Of a stretch of 64,000 bases of DNA, positions 1-8,984 are shown in pieces (position 1 is the first letter of the stretch; each line of letters opens with the position of its first letter). Below the pieces are notes generated by a model. It worked only from the letters and a program-made list of their open reading frames with translations. It was not told the DNA's origin and did not search any database. The position numbers were made by a program, and so were the translations under genes. The DNA is taken from assembly GCF_000696225.1 (NCBI RefSeq), contig NZ_BAWN01000003.1, positions 1 to 64,000 on the forward strand, read 5' to 3'. Source of the stretch: Serpentinimonas barnesii (lineage in GTDB: Bacteria; Pseudomonadota; Gammaproteobacteria; Burkholderiales; Burkholderiaceae_C).

Positions 1-60
1 CATCCGCCACCTCATCCGCCACCTCATCCGCCACCTCATCCGCCACCTCATCCGCCACCT
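1..60. repeat. Five perfect tandem copies of a 12-bp unit
   Basis: Positions 1-60 are exactly five copies of CATCCGCCACCT. The array reaches the window edge, so more copies may lie upstream. The unit is a multiple of three, so copy-number changes would keep any reading frame that crosses it. All three forward frames stay open through it. Confidence 0.95.
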
Positions 61-164
61 CAACTGCGCCCGCATCTGGATCCGCATCAGCGCCCAAGTT
101 CGCCCCTGCTTGCCCCCAAGCGCCCCCGCCCGCAGCGGCACCCGCGCCACCGCGCCAGCCCTGA
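3..164 (+). CDS. C-terminal end of an upstream gene, possibly mnhE (partial)
   Basis: A reading frame enters from the left edge and stops at the TGA at 162-164, 22 bases before mnhF. It encodes a low-complexity tail: repeated SATS units from the 12-bp repeat, then an Ala/Pro-rich stretch. In Mrp/Mnh operons the gene before mnhF is usually mnhE, so this could be a disordered C-terminal extension of MnhE. The frame is uncertain. Frame 2 is also open (IRHL repeats) to a TAA at 170-172, and frame 1 runs without a stop into mnhF. No MnhE core sequence is visible. Confidence 0.35.
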   Translation, partial: SATSSATSSATSSATSSATSTAPASGSASAPKFAPACPQAPPPAAAPAPPRQP

Positions 165-186
165 CTTTTTAAGGCCCGCCACCGCC

Positions 187-471
187 ATGGAAACCCTGCC
201 CCCCACCCTGCCGCTCGCCCTGAGCCTGTTCGCCCTGCTGCTGGTGCTCAATCTGGCGCTCGGGCTGCTGCGCGTGCTGCGCGGCCCCGGCCTGACCGAC
301 CGCCTGTTGGCGGCGCAACTGCTGGGCAGCACCGGCGTGGCGCTGTTGCTCACGCTGGCGGCGCTGCAAGGCTGGCCTTCGCTGCGCGACGTGGCGCTGG
401 TGTTTGCCCTGCTCGGTTTGCTGGCCGCCGTGGCCTATGCGCGGCTGCGCCCGGAGCAGCACCGTGCTTGA
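187..471 (+). CDS. mnhF: Na+/H+ (Mrp-type) antiporter subunit F
   Basis: The 94-residue protein is almost entirely hydrophobic, with three predicted membrane helices (about residues 8-27, 36-55 and 60-85), the usual size and shape of MnhF/MrpF. The motif GLTDRLLAAQLLGST after helix 1 matches the family's conserved D-R-L-A region. In the Mrp complex this small membrane subunit is required for assembly and for cation/proton exchange. The stop codon overlaps the GTG start of mnhG, which indicates translational coupling. It is the first clearly recognisable gene of a seven-gene operon. Confidence 0.85.
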   Translation: METLPPTLPLALSLFALLLVLNLALGLLRVLRGPGLTDRLLAAQLLGSTGVALLLTLAALQGWPSLRDVALVFALLGLLAAVAYARLRPEQHRA

Positions 472-778
472 GGCCCTGACCTGGCTGCTGCTGGCGCTGG
501 CGGCGCTGTTTTTTAGCGCCGGCACGCTGGGCCTGCTGCGCCTGCCCGATACCTTGAGCCGCATCCACGCCCTGAGCAAGGCCGACAACCTCGGGCTTGG
601 GCTGGCCGCACTGGCGCTGCTGCTGCACGCCGAATCGTGGGCGGCGGCGGCCCAGATCGGGCTGATTTGGCTGCTGGCACTGGCCGCCAGCGCCACCTCG
701 GGCTACCTGATCGCGCGCCGCTGCCTGCTGGAATCCCAAAGCGCGCCCGCAACCGCCCTAGGGGCGCCACCGCCATGA
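464..778 (+). CDS. mnhG: Na+/H+ (Mrp-type) antiporter subunit G
   Basis: MnhG/MrpG small membrane subunit of 104 residues. I chose the GTG at 464, which overlaps the mnhF stop by eight bases, because the protein then begins directly with the first membrane helix (VLEALTWLLLALAALFFSAG), as in the family. An ATG farther upstream would add a non-family Cys/Trp-rich leader. The motif LLRLPDTLSRIHALSKADNL is the MnhG signature (G-x-x-R-x-P-D-x-x-x-R-x-H-A). The gene ends in an ATGA overlap with the next one. Confidence 0.88.
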   Translation: MLEALTWLLLALAALFFSAGTLGLLRLPDTLSRIHALSKADNLGLGLAALALLLHAESWAAAAQIGLIWLLALAASATSGYLIARRCLLESQSAPATALGAPPP

Positions 779-1701
779 ACGCCGCCGACTTGGTGCTGGC
801 GCTGGCCCTGCTGCTGCTGGCCGGTGCGGCCCTGCTGGCGCGCTCGGTGCAGATTGGTAGCGTGCTGTTCATCGCCTTTGGCCTGCTGCTGGCGCTGGTC
901 TGGGTGCGCCTGGGTGCGCCCGATGTGGCGCTGGCCGAGGCCGCCATCGGGGCCGGGGTGGCCGGGGCGCTGCTGCTGCTGGCGGCGAGCGAGTTCGAGT
1001 CGCGCCGCATCGGCAGCGCGCGCACCGCCGGGCCGCGCCTGCCTTGGCCGCGGCCGCAGTCGAAGCGGCCGCGCTGGACGCTGGGCGCGCTGGCGCTGGC
1101 CTGCGCGGCCGCGCTGCTGGGGGCGGTTTGGGCCATCGAACCGCTGGCCGGTGCCGCCTCCGAGGCGGTGGCGCGCAGCCTGCCCGAATCCGAAATCGCG
1201 CACCCGGTGACGGCGGTGCTGCTGGCCTTTCGCGCCTACGACACCTTGCTCGAAATCGCGGTGCTGCTGGTGGCGGCGCTGGCGGTGCAGGCGGCCCCAG
1301 CCCCGCCACACCGCCCGCTGCCGCACGACCCAGTGCTGGCGCGGGTGGCCGCACTCACGGTGCCGCTGGCGCTGCTGGTGGCGGTGTATCTGTTGTGGGC
1401 CGGATCGAGCCGCAGCGGCGGCGCCTTCCAGGCCGGGGCGGTGCTGGCCGGGGCGGTGCTGCTGGCGCGCTTTGCCGGGCTGCCGCTGGACCCGCAGTCG
1501 CGCCTGACCCGGCCACCGGTGCTGGTGCTGGGCTTGGCGGTCTTCATCTTGATCGGCCTGGGTGCCGGGGCGCTGGCCGGGGCGGCGCTGGGCTACCCCA
1601 CCGGTTGGGTCAAGCCGCTGGTGCTGGCCATCGAGGCCGCGCTGATGCTCTCGATCGCCGCCACGCTGGTGGCGCTGTTTGGCGGGGGCAAAACGGCATG
1701 A
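775..1701 (+). CDS. Fused MbhD-like (DUF4040) and MnhB subunit of an Mrp-type antiporter
   Basis: This 308-residue membrane protein combines two usually separate modules. Residues about 1-75 match the DUF4040/MbhD domain (VQIGSVLFIAFGLLLALVWV followed by APDVALAEAAIGAG), which in other systems is the C-terminal part of MnhA. Residues about 185-305 match MnhB, with the region YLLWAGSSRSGGAFQAGAVL. A linker with one extra helix (about 100-120) joins them. The ATG at 775 overlaps the mnhG stop. The fusion supplies parts normally found in long MnhA, which has no single counterpart in this operon. Confidence 0.82.
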   Translation: MNAADLVLALALLLLAGAALLARSVQIGSVLFIAFGLLLALVWVRLGAPDVALAEAAIGAGVAGALLLLAASEFESRRIGSARTAGPRLPWPRPQSKRPRWTLGALALACAAALLGAVWAIEPLAGAASEAVARSLPESEIAHPVTAVLLAFRAYDTLLEIAVLLVAALAVQAAPAPPHRPLPHDPVLARVAALTVPLALLVAVYLLWAGSSRSGGAFQAGAVLAGAVLLARFAGLPLDPQSRLTRPPVLVLGLAVFILIGLGAGALAGAALGYPTGWVKPLVLAIEAALMLSIAATLVALFGGGKTA

Positions 1702-2072
1702 GCGACATGAGCGGCCTGAACCTGCTGTGGAGCGAGGTGCTGGGTGGGGGGTTGGGCGCGGCCTCGATCTGGCTGCTGGCCGGCAGCGCCCTGACCCTGA
1801 TGGGCTTGCTCGGGATGCTGCTGCCGACCTCGATCCTGCGCAAGTTGCTGGCCTTCAACATCATGGGCAGCGGCATCTTTTTGCTGTTGCTGGCGCTGCG
1901 CCCACCCGGCCCCGACGGCGTGGCCGACCCGGTGGCGCAGGCGCTCATCCTCACGGGAATTGTGATCGCCATCGCCGCCACCGCGCTGGGCGTGCGGCTG
2001 GCGCGGCGCTTCTACCAGCTCAGCGGCCAGACCGAACTGCCCGAAGACCGGGCCGCTGCGCGCGATGACTGA
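1698..2072 (+). CDS. mnhC: Na+/H+ (Mrp-type) antiporter subunit C
   Basis: MnhC/NuoK-like protein of 124 residues with three membrane helices. LTLMGLLGMLLPTSILRKLL and the following FNIMGSGIFLLLLAL correspond to the conserved first and second helices. ALILTGIVIAIAATALGVRL matches the third, in which NuoK/MnhC members keep an A-L-x-L-T-x-I-V-I pattern. The start at 1698 overlaps the preceding stop (ATGA), and the end overlaps mnhD by eight bases, so the operon is tightly packed. The hydrophilic tail is short and acidic. Confidence 0.88.
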   Translation: MSDMSGLNLLWSEVLGGGLGAASIWLLAGSALTLMGLLGMLLPTSILRKLLAFNIMGSGIFLLLLALRPPGPDGVADPVAQALILTGIVIAIAATALGVRLARRFYQLSGQTELPEDRAAARDD

Positions 2073-3561
2073 GGCCTTGCTGCTGCCGCTGCTGGTGTTG
2101 TGGCCGCTGGCCGTGGGGCTGGGCGTGTACACGCTGCCAGAGCGCGCCAGCGCGGCGTTGCAAGTGCTGGGTGTCGTGGTGCTGGCGGGCCTGATTGCCG
2201 CCGTGTTCGCGGCTGCATCCGCGACCGACCTCGCCAGCCCCGAGCCGCTGCGCGCCGCCCTCGGTGGCTGGGCTGCGCCCTTGGGGATCGAGCTGGTGGC
2301 GGACCGGCTGGCCCAAGCCATGTTGCTGCTCACGCTGCTCGTCTATGCCGCGGTGCTGCTGTACGCGCAAGCCTATTTTGCACCCGGCTCCGAAACCGCG
2401 CAGCGCTTCTGGCCGCTGGCCTGGATGCTGTGGGCGGGCCTGAACGCCGGCTACCTGTCGGCCGATCTGTTCAACCTCTACGTGGCGCTGGAGCTGGTGG
2501 GGCTGGCCGCCGTGGGCCTGACCGCCCTCACCGGCCAGAGCACGGCGCTGGCGGCGGCGCTGCGCTACCTGCTGGCCGCCCTGCTGGCGTCCAACCTGTT
2601 TTTGCTCGCCGTGGTGCTGCTGTACGCGGCCACGGGCAGTTTGGCGCTGGATTCGGTGGGGGCGCACCTGGCCGCCGTGGGCAGCGCCCCGTGGTACGCC
2701 AAGCTGGCGCTGGCGCTGGCCTTGGTGGCGCTGGCGCTCAAAACCGCGCTGGCCCCGCTGCATTTCTGGCTGCCGGCGGCGCACGGCAATGCCGTTACGC
2801 CGGTGAGCGCGCTGCTGTCGGCGCTGGTGCTCAAGGTCTCGCTGCTGATTTTGCTGCGGCTGTGGCTGGAGTTTGCCCCGGCGCTGGACCTGGCCGCGCT
2901 TGGGCTGCTGCTGGCGCTGCTGGGCCTGCTGGCCAGCGTCTGGGGTTCGGTGCTGGCCTTGACGCAGCGCAAGCTCAAGATGCTGATCGCCTACTCCAGT
3001 GTGGCCCAAGTGGGTTACCTGTTTTTGCCTTTTGCGTGGCTGCTGCCGGGCGGCTTGGGGACGGCGCTGGCGCTGGAGGCCACGCTGTTGCACCTGCTGG
3101 CGCACGCGCTGGCCAAGGCCGCCCTGTTTTTGGCCGCCGGGGTGCTGGTGCTCTCGGCCGGGCGCGACGACCTGGTCAGCCTGCGCGGCGCCGTGGCGCG
3201 CGAGCCGCTGGCCTTTGCCGCGCTCACCCTGGCCGGTGTGAGCCTGATCGGGCTGCCGCCCAGCCTGGGGTTTGCCGCCAAGTGGCAGATGATGCAAGCC
3301 GCCCTGCTGGCCGACCAATGGCCCTGGCTGCTGTGGCTGCTGGGCGGCACCCTGCTCACCGCGGCCTACGTGTTTAGGATGTTGCGGCTGGCCTTTTTGC
3401 CCACTTCCGAGGCCTTCGAGGCGCGCGCGCCGCTGCCGCGGCAGCTCTCGCTGTGCGCACTGGCGCTGGCGCTGCTGGCGGCCTTGGGCGGCTTCGGCGC
3501 CGCCGCCCTGAGCGACTGGCTGGCCGCCGAGACCCTGCTCTGGCCCGGGAGCGGCGCATGA
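2065..3561 (+). CDS. mnhD: Mrp-type antiporter subunit D (proton-conducting, NuoM/N-like), first copy
   Basis: A 498-residue polytopic membrane protein of the proton-conducting transporter family (MrpD/NuoL/M/N). The core LALKTALAPLHFWLPAAHGN carries the conserved lysine and the P-L-H-x-W-L-P motif. It is followed by TPVSALLSALVLKVSLLILL with a second conserved lysine and by QRKLKMLIAYSSVAQVGYLF, the family's helix 8-10 region. These lysines form the proton path in characterised relatives. Length is normal for MnhD. The gene overlaps mnhC and the next gene by a few bases on each side. Confidence 0.88.
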   Translation: MTEALLLPLLVLWPLAVGLGVYTLPERASAALQVLGVVVLAGLIAAVFAAASATDLASPEPLRAALGGWAAPLGIELVADRLAQAMLLLTLLVYAAVLLYAQAYFAPGSETAQRFWPLAWMLWAGLNAGYLSADLFNLYVALELVGLAAVGLTALTGQSTALAAALRYLLAALLASNLFLLAVVLLYAATGSLALDSVGAHLAAVGSAPWYAKLALALALVALALKTALAPLHFWLPAAHGNAVTPVSALLSALVLKVSLLILLRLWLEFAPALDLAALGLLLALLGLLASVWGSVLALTQRKLKMLIAYSSVAQVGYLFLPFAWLLPGGLGTALALEATLLHLLAHALAKAALFLAAGVLVLSAGRDDLVSLRGAVAREPLAFAALTLAGVSLIGLPPSLGFAAKWQMMQAALLADQWPWLLWLLGGTLLTAAYVFRMLRLAFLPTSEAFEARAPLPRQLSLCALALALLAALGGFGAAALSDWLAAETLLWPGSGA

Positions 3562-5066
3562 ACGACTGGCTGCTGCCCCTGACTCTGGCCAGTTCGCTGC
3601 TGGCCGGCTTGGTCATCTTTTTTCTGCCCGAGCGCAGCGTGGGCTGGCGCAGTGCGCTCAACCTGGGCGCCGCCGTGCTCAAGCTGGCTTGCGTGGGCGC
3701 CATGCTGTGGGGCACGCAGCAGGGCATCAGCTACGAGCTGCGGCTGCCCTTTTTGCCCGGCCACGAGCTGCTGCTGCGCGCCGACCCGCTCGGGCTGCTG
3801 TTCGTCACCCTGTCGGCGGTGCTGTGGCTGCTGACCACCGTCTATGCCATCGGCTACCTGGAAGACTCACCCAACCGCAGCCGCTTTTTTGGTTTTTTCA
3901 GCCTGTGCGTGACCGCCACCGTGGGCATTGCGCTGTCGGGCAACCTGCTCACCTTCTTTTTGTTCTACGAGCTGCTCACGCTGGCCACCTACCCACTGGT
4001 GGTGCACCGCGGCACCCCGCAGGTGCTGCAAGCCGGGGCGCGCTACCTGGCCTACACCCTGGGCGGCGGCGTGGTGCTGCTGGCGGCCATCGTTTGGTTG
4101 CAGGCGCTGGTGGGGCCGGTGGAATTCCAAGCCGGGGGTGCCTTGGCGGCGCTGGATGCCCACGCCACCCCCGAGGCCTGGATGCTGGTGGGGATTTTTG
4201 CCCTGTTCATGGCTGGCTTAGGCGTGAAGGCGGCGCTGGCCCCGCTGCACGGCTGGCTGCCGCAAGCCATGGTGGCCCCGGCCCCGGTGTCGGCGCTGCT
4301 GCACGCGGTGGCGGTGGTCAAGGCCGGGGCTTTTGGCATCGTGCGCGTGGTCTACGAGGTGTTTGGCATCGAGTTTGCGCACAGCTTGGGCGTGCTGCTG
4401 CCGCTGGCCGTGGTGGCTTCGATCACCATCATTTTTGGCTCGCTGCGCGCCCTCACGCAAGACGACCTCAAGCGCCGCCTGGCCTACTCGACCGTGAGCC
4501 AGGTTTCGTACATCGCGCTCGGGGTGGCGCTGTTTGGCCCGGCCGGCACCATCGGCGGACTGGTGCATTTGGTGCATCAGGGCATCATGAAGATCACGCT
4601 GTTTTTCTGCGCCGGCAACTACGCCCAGACGCTGGGCGTGCACCGCGTCAGCCAAATGGCCGGCATCGGTCGGCGCATGCCCTGGACCACGGCCGCTTTC
4701 AGCATTGGGGCGCTGGGGATGATCGGAGTGCCGCCGGTGGCGGGCTTTGTCAGCAAGTGGTATCTGGGGCTGGGGGCGATCGAGTCGGGCCTAGGCTGGG
4801 TGCTGGCGGTGCTGCTGTTTTCCAGCCTGCTCAACGCGGCCTACTTTTTGCCGATTCTGCGCCTGGCCTGGTTCGAGCCTGCACCGGCGCACTGGCCGCA
4901 CGAGGCGCCCGACGAGCCGCCGCGCACGGGGGACGCCGCCCCCTTGCTGCTGCTGCCCACGCTCTGCGCCGCCGCGCTGGCGCTGCTGGCCGGGCTGGCC
5001 GCTGGGCTGCCGATGAGCCCGCTGGACTGGGTCAAGTTCATCACTGCAACCGAGTACCTGCCGTGA
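3558..5066 (+). CDS. Mrp-type antiporter subunit D-like (second proton-conducting subunit)
   Basis: The second large antiporter-like subunit (502 residues) has about 13-14 membrane helices. Family motifs include GVKAALAPLHGWLPQAMVAP and APVSALLHAVAVVKAGAFGI, plus DDLKRRLAYSTVSQVSYIAL. A conserved glutamate lies in LTFFLFYELLTLATYPLVVH. I placed the start at ATG 3558, which overlaps the previous stop; an upstream in-frame extension would duplicate coding in the earlier gene. The His-Ala-Val after P-V-S-A-L-L is closer to NuoL/MnhA-type subunits than to the first copy, so this may stand in for part of MnhA. Confidence 0.85.
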   Translation: MNDWLLPLTLASSLLAGLVIFFLPERSVGWRSALNLGAAVLKLACVGAMLWGTQQGISYELRLPFLPGHELLLRADPLGLLFVTLSAVLWLLTTVYAIGYLEDSPNRSRFFGFFSLCVTATVGIALSGNLLTFFLFYELLTLATYPLVVHRGTPQVLQAGARYLAYTLGGGVVLLAAIVWLQALVGPVEFQAGGALAALDAHATPEAWMLVGIFALFMAGLGVKAALAPLHGWLPQAMVAPAPVSALLHAVAVVKAGAFGIVRVVYEVFGIEFAHSLGVLLPLAVVASITIIFGSLRALTQDDLKRRLAYSTVSQVSYIALGVALFGPAGTIGGLVHLVHQGIMKITLFFCAGNYAQTLGVHRVSQMAGIGRRMPWTTAAFSIGALGMIGVPPVAGFVSKWYLGLGAIESGLGWVLAVLLFSSLLNAAYFLPILRLAWFEPAPAHWPHEAPDEPPRTGDAAPLLLLPTLCAAALALLAGLAAGLPMSPLDWVKFITATEYLP

Positions 5067-5076
5067 GGAATCCAAC

Positions 5077-5160
5077 CCCCACGCTCACTGCGCTCGCTGC
5101 CCCCCGAGGGGGCGCTGCCACAGCTTCGGGCGGCCGTGCGCCGCGGCAGGGCCACGCCTC
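5077..5160. repeat. REP-like palindromic intergenic element
   Basis: The spacer between the second and third antiporter subunits holds a GC-rich element with the hairpin GCCCCC-CGA-GGGGGC (5099-5113), preceded by ACGCTCACTGCGCTCGCT. From memory this resembles a repeat scattered through Comamonadaceae genomes (Acidovorax-like), but only one copy is in the window. It sits inside the operon, the only gap longer than a few bases between the antiporter genes, and could affect mRNA stability or expression of the last gene. Confidence 0.6.
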
Positions 5161-7059
5161 ATGACGCATCTGCCCAACATGGAAACCCTGCTGCCGCTGC
5201 TGGCGCTGTGGCCCTTGCTGCTCTTGGCGCTGCTGCTGTGGCGGCGCAGCCGCGCCTGGGCTGCCGCGCTGGCCCCTTGGGCGGCTGTGCCGGCGCTGCT
5301 GCTGGCCCTTTATGCGGTGCTGGGTGCTGCCCTGATGAGCCCTGCGGCAGCCTCCTTAAACCTCCAAACGGCCGCAGCGCCGCCCACGCTGGAGTGGCCG
5401 CATCTGCTGCTGGGCCTGCGCTTCGGGCTCGATGCCACGGGCAGCGTGTTTCTGCTGCTGGCCGGGCTGCTCTGGACCCTGGCTGGCTGGGCCGCGCACA
5501 TTTATCACCGCCACGACGCGCGGCGCCACGCCCTATGGGGTTTTTGGCTGGCGGCGCTGAGCGGCAACCTGTGGCTGATCGTGGCGCAGGACGCCATCGG
5601 CTTCTACGCCGGCTTTGCCCTGATGAGCTTTGCCGCCTACGGCCTGATCGTGCACGCCCGCAGCGCCGAAGCCTGGCGCGCTGGCCGCATCTATCTGATC
5701 ATGGCGGTGTTGGGCGAGGCGCTGCTGCTGTCGGGCTTGCTGCTGCGCGTGGCCGGCACCGACTCCATCGCGCTGCCGCTGGCGGCCAACGGCGGGGCAC
5801 ACGCGAACCTGGCCACGGTGCTGATTTTTTTGGGGTTTGGCGTCAAGGCCGGGGTGCTGGGACTACACCTGTGGCTGCCGCTGGCGCACCCGGTGGCCCC
5901 GACGCCGGCCAGCGCCGTGCTCTCGGGTGTGATGATCAAGGCCGGGCTGCTGGGCTGGATGCGTTTTTTGCCGCTGGGCGCAGAACCCTGGCCGCTGCTG
6001 GGCGCGGCGGCGCTGGGGCTGGGGCTGCTGGCGGCGCTGGTGGCGGTGGCGATCGGGCTCACCCAGCGCCAGCCCAAGGTGCTGCTGGCCTACTCCAGCA
6101 TCAGCCAGATGGGCTTGCTGACGCTGGGCATCGGCGCGGCGCTGCTGCACCCCAGCGCCTGGCCGGCGCTGGCGCTGGCGCTCACCCTCTACGCCTTGCA
6201 CCACGGGCTGGCCAAGGGCACCTTGTTCTTGGGCGTGGCGGTGCTGGCGCAAGCCACGGGCACGGCGCGGCGCTGGGCCCTAGCAGCCCAAGCCCTGCCC
6301 GCGCTGGCTTTGGCCGGTGTACCGCTGAGCAGCGGCTTTTGGGCCAAAGACGGGCTCAAGCAGGCCCTCTCTGGCCTGCCCGCGCCCTGGCCCGAGGCCT
6401 TGGCCTGGCTGTTGCCCGTGGCCGCGTTTGGCACCACGCTGCTGATGGCGCGCCTGCTGTGGTTGCAGGCCCAGCCAGCGGCCACCGCAGCCCAAGCAGC
6501 GGCTCCACAGCTGGCCACTTGCGATGCCCACGCCCCACCATTCCCAGCCGCCTCACATCCCACCCCAAGCCAGACAGTTGCCGCGAGTACGGCGGGTACC
6601 CCCGAGCACCCCAGCCCCAGTCTGCGCGCCCCTTGGCTGGCGCTGCTGCTGGCCTCGTGCGCCTTGGCGCTGCCGGGCCTGCTGGCCTGGCTGGGCCTGA
6701 TCGCCCCGCTGCCCCTGCTGCCCACGGCCGCCCCTGCGCTCGGCAGCTTGGCGCTGGCGCTGCTGCCACTGCTGCTGGGTGCCGCGCTGTCCACTGCCGC
6801 CCTGCACCACCCCTGGCGCGCCGTGCCCCAGATCAGCCCCGGCGATCTGCTGGGCCTGATCGATGCGCCACTGCAGCGCTTCTGGTTCGCCCTGCTGGCG
6901 CTTTCGGCGCGGCTGGACCGCTACCGTGGCCCCAGCCCCACCCCCGCGCACCGCTGGCCGCGCACCCTGTGGCTGGAGGAGCGCCAGTTGCGCCGCCTGC
7001 CCGTGGCCGGTATGGCGTTGCTGGCCTTGCTGTTGCTCAGCGCCCTCTTGAGTGGCTGA
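5161..7059 (+). CDS. Third NuoL/MnhD-like proton-conducting subunit of the antiporter operon
   Basis: A 632-residue polytopic protein of the proton-conducting transporter family. GFGVKAGVLGLHLWLPLAHP has the conserved lysine and L-H-x-W-L-P, and ASAVLSGVMIKAGLLGWMRF carries the second lysine. TQRQPKVLLAYSSISQMGLL is the usual following loop and helix. Residues about 440-480 form a low-complexity Ala/Pro-rich insert, and further membrane helices extend the C-terminus past normal MnhD length. ATG 5161 directly follows the REP-like spacer; ATG 5179 is an alternative start. It is the last gene of the operon and converges on lpdA. Confidence 0.8.
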   Translation: MTHLPNMETLLPLLALWPLLLLALLLWRRSRAWAAALAPWAAVPALLLALYAVLGAALMSPAAASLNLQTAAAPPTLEWPHLLLGLRFGLDATGSVFLLLAGLLWTLAGWAAHIYHRHDARRHALWGFWLAALSGNLWLIVAQDAIGFYAGFALMSFAAYGLIVHARSAEAWRAGRIYLIMAVLGEALLLSGLLLRVAGTDSIALPLAANGGAHANLATVLIFLGFGVKAGVLGLHLWLPLAHPVAPTPASAVLSGVMIKAGLLGWMRFLPLGAEPWPLLGAAALGLGLLAALVAVAIGLTQRQPKVLLAYSSISQMGLLTLGIGAALLHPSAWPALALALTLYALHHGLAKGTLFLGVAVLAQATGTARRWALAAQALPALALAGVPLSSGFWAKDGLKQALSGLPAPWPEALAWLLPVAAFGTTLLMARLLWLQAQPAATAAQAAAPQLATCDAHAPPFPAASHPTPSQTVAASTAGTPEHPSPSLRAPWLALLLASCALALPGLLAWLGLIAPLPLLPTAAPALGSLALALLPLLLGAALSTAALHHPWRAVPQISPGDLLGLIDAPLQRFWFALLALSARLDRYRGPSPTPAHRWPRTLWLEERQLRRLPVAGMALLALLLLSALLSG

Positions 7060-7143
7060 TCCAGCAAATGCAGCGCCTCCCCAGTCCGGCCCCCGATCCA
7101 CACGGGCTTAAACGGCAACCAGACTGGTGCAGCATGGCCGCCT

Positions 7144-8973
7144 CTAGCGCCGCTGCGGCGGCAGGTCGGTGCAGGAGCCATGCGCAGCCTCGGCCGCCAG
7201 GCCGATGGATTCGCCCAGGGTGGGGTGCGGGTGGATGGTTTTGCCGATGTCCACTGCGTCGGCCCCCATTTCGATGGCCAGCGCGACTTCGCCGATCAAA
7301 TCACCGGCATGGCGCCCAACGATGCCACCGCCCAGAATGCGGCCATGGCCGCCGGCTTCGGGCCGGTCGTCAAACAGCAGCTTGGTAAAGCCCTGCTCGC
7401 AGCCATTGGCCAGCGCGCGCCCGCTGGCGCTCCAGGGGAACAAGCCCTTGCGCACCGCGATGCCTTGCGCCTTGGCCTGCTCTTCGGTTAGGCCCACCCA
7501 AGCCAGTTCGGGGTCGGTGTAGGCCACGCTGGGAATCACGCGGGCATCAAAGGCGGCGGCGGCCAGGTCGGGGCGGCCCAGCAGCTCTCCTGCCACCACT
7601 TCGGCCGCCACGTGCGCCTCGTGCACCGCCTTGTGCGCCAACATGGGCTGGCCAACCACGTCGCCGATGGCAAAAATGTGCGGCACATTGCTGCGCATCT
7701 GCGCATCGACCGCGATGAAACCGCGCTCGCTCACGGCCACGCCGGCCTGCTCGGCGGCGATCTTGTGGCCGTTGGGCGTGCGGCCCACGGCTTGCAGCAC
7801 TAGGTCGTAAGTGCCTTCGCTTTGGGTGCCATCCAGCCCCTCGAACTGCACCCGGATGCCTTCGGCCGTGGCCGTGGCCGCCACGGTTTTGGTTTTCAGC
7901 AGGATGCGGTCGAAGCGGCCCTTGTTCATTTTTTCCCAGACCTTGACCAGATCGCGGTCGGCCCCCGGCATCAGGCCGTCTTGCATCTCGACCACGTCCA
8001 GCCGGGCGCCCAGCGCCGAATACACCGTGCCCATTTCCAGCCCGATGATGCCGCCGCCGATGATTAGCATGTTCTTGGGCACGCCCGGCAGCGCCAGCGC
8101 GCCGGTGGAATCGACCACGCGCGGGTCCTCGGGCAAAAAGGGCAGGCGCACCGCCTGCGAGCCCACGGCGATGATGCAGGCCTTGAAGGACACGACCTGC
8201 TTGCTGCCGGTTTGCTCCTGGCCGCTGCCGTGGGTGGCCTCAATCTGCACCTGGTGCGGGCCGACGAAGGCGCCGTAGCCGCGCAGCACCGTGACCTTGC
8301 GCATTTTGGCCATGGCGGCCAGGCCACCGGTGAGCTTGGCGATCACCTGGGTTTTGTGCGTGCGCAGCTTGCCTAAATCGAGCGTGGGCGGGCCGAACTC
8401 GACCCCCAGCGCGCCCAAGTGGCTGGCCTCTTCCAGCACCGCCGCCACGTGCAGCAAGGCCTTGGAGGGGATGCAGCCCACGTTGAGGCACACGCCGCCC
8501 AGTTCGGCATAGCGCTCGACCAGTGCGACCTTGAGGCCCAGATCGGCGGCGCGAAAGGCGGCGGAGTAACCGCCCGGCCCGGAGCCCAGCACCAGCAGGT
8601 CGAAGTCGAACGGGGTGCCGTCGGCTTGAGCAGACGCCACAGGGGCCTGTGCGGCCTTAGCGGGGGCAGGAGCCGTTGGGGCCGAAGGGGGGGCCGCTGT
8701 GGCAGGGGCGGGAGCCGTTGGGGTTGCTGCCGCCGCCTCGACCTCTAGGGCCAGCAGCACCGAGCCTTGTTTCACCTTGTCGCCCAGCTTGACCTTGAGG
8801 TCTTTGACCACGCCGGCGTGCGAGGAAGGGATTTCCATCGAAGCCTTGTCGGACTCGACCGTGATCAGGCTTTGCTCGGCCCGGACGGTATCCCCCGGCT
8901 TGACCAGCAGCTCGATCACCGCCACCTCGTCGAAGTCGCCAATGTCGGGCACCTTGATATCCATGATTGCCAT
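7144..8973 (-). CDS. lpdA: Dihydrolipoyl dehydrogenase (E3) with N-terminal lipoyl domain
   Basis: E3 of the pyruvate dehydrogenase complex (609 residues). It reoxidises dihydrolipoamide and passes electrons through FAD to NAD+. A lipoyl domain covers residues 1-80, with K43 in ESDKASMEI as the predicted lipoylation site. An Ala/Pro linker (about 81-120) follows, then the FAD motif GSGPGG (130-135) and the redox-active disulfide CLNVGC (C162, C167). The C-terminus keeps the H-P-H-P-T-L-x-E catalytic signature. I chose ATG 8973 for its AAGGAG ribosome site and its match to the AceF start. It is the last gene of aceE-aceF-lpdA. Confidence 0.95.
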   Translation of the reverse strand: MAIMDIKVPDIGDFDEVAVIELLVKPGDTVRAEQSLITVESDKASMEIPSSHAGVVKDLKVKLGDKVKQGSVLLALEVEAAAATPTAPAPATAAPPSAPTAPAPAKAAQAPVASAQADGTPFDFDLLVLGSGPGGYSAAFRAADLGLKVALVERYAELGGVCLNVGCIPSKALLHVAAVLEEASHLGALGVEFGPPTLDLGKLRTHKTQVIAKLTGGLAAMAKMRKVTVLRGYGAFVGPHQVQIEATHGSGQEQTGSKQVVSFKACIIAVGSQAVRLPFLPEDPRVVDSTGALALPGVPKNMLIIGGGIIGLEMGTVYSALGARLDVVEMQDGLMPGADRDLVKVWEKMNKGRFDRILLKTKTVAATATAEGIRVQFEGLDGTQSEGTYDLVLQAVGRTPNGHKIAAEQAGVAVSERGFIAVDAQMRSNVPHIFAIGDVVGQPMLAHKAVHEAHVAAEVVAGELLGRPDLAAAAFDARVIPSVAYTDPELAWVGLTEEQAKAQGIAVRKGLFPWSASGRALANGCEQGFTKLLFDDRPEAGGHGRILGGGIVGRHAGDLIGEVALAIEMGADAVDIGKTIHPHPTLGESIGLAAEAAHGSCTDLPPQRR

Positions 8974-8984
8974 GTTGGGGCTCC

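Noticed and set aside
1-60. CRISPR array
   Set aside because: The repeats are directly abutting 12-bp units with no spacers.
5136-7388. 750-codon plus-strand frame overlapping the third antiporter subunit and lpdA
   Set aside because: It crosses a convergent gene boundary and lacks membrane pattern or family motifs.
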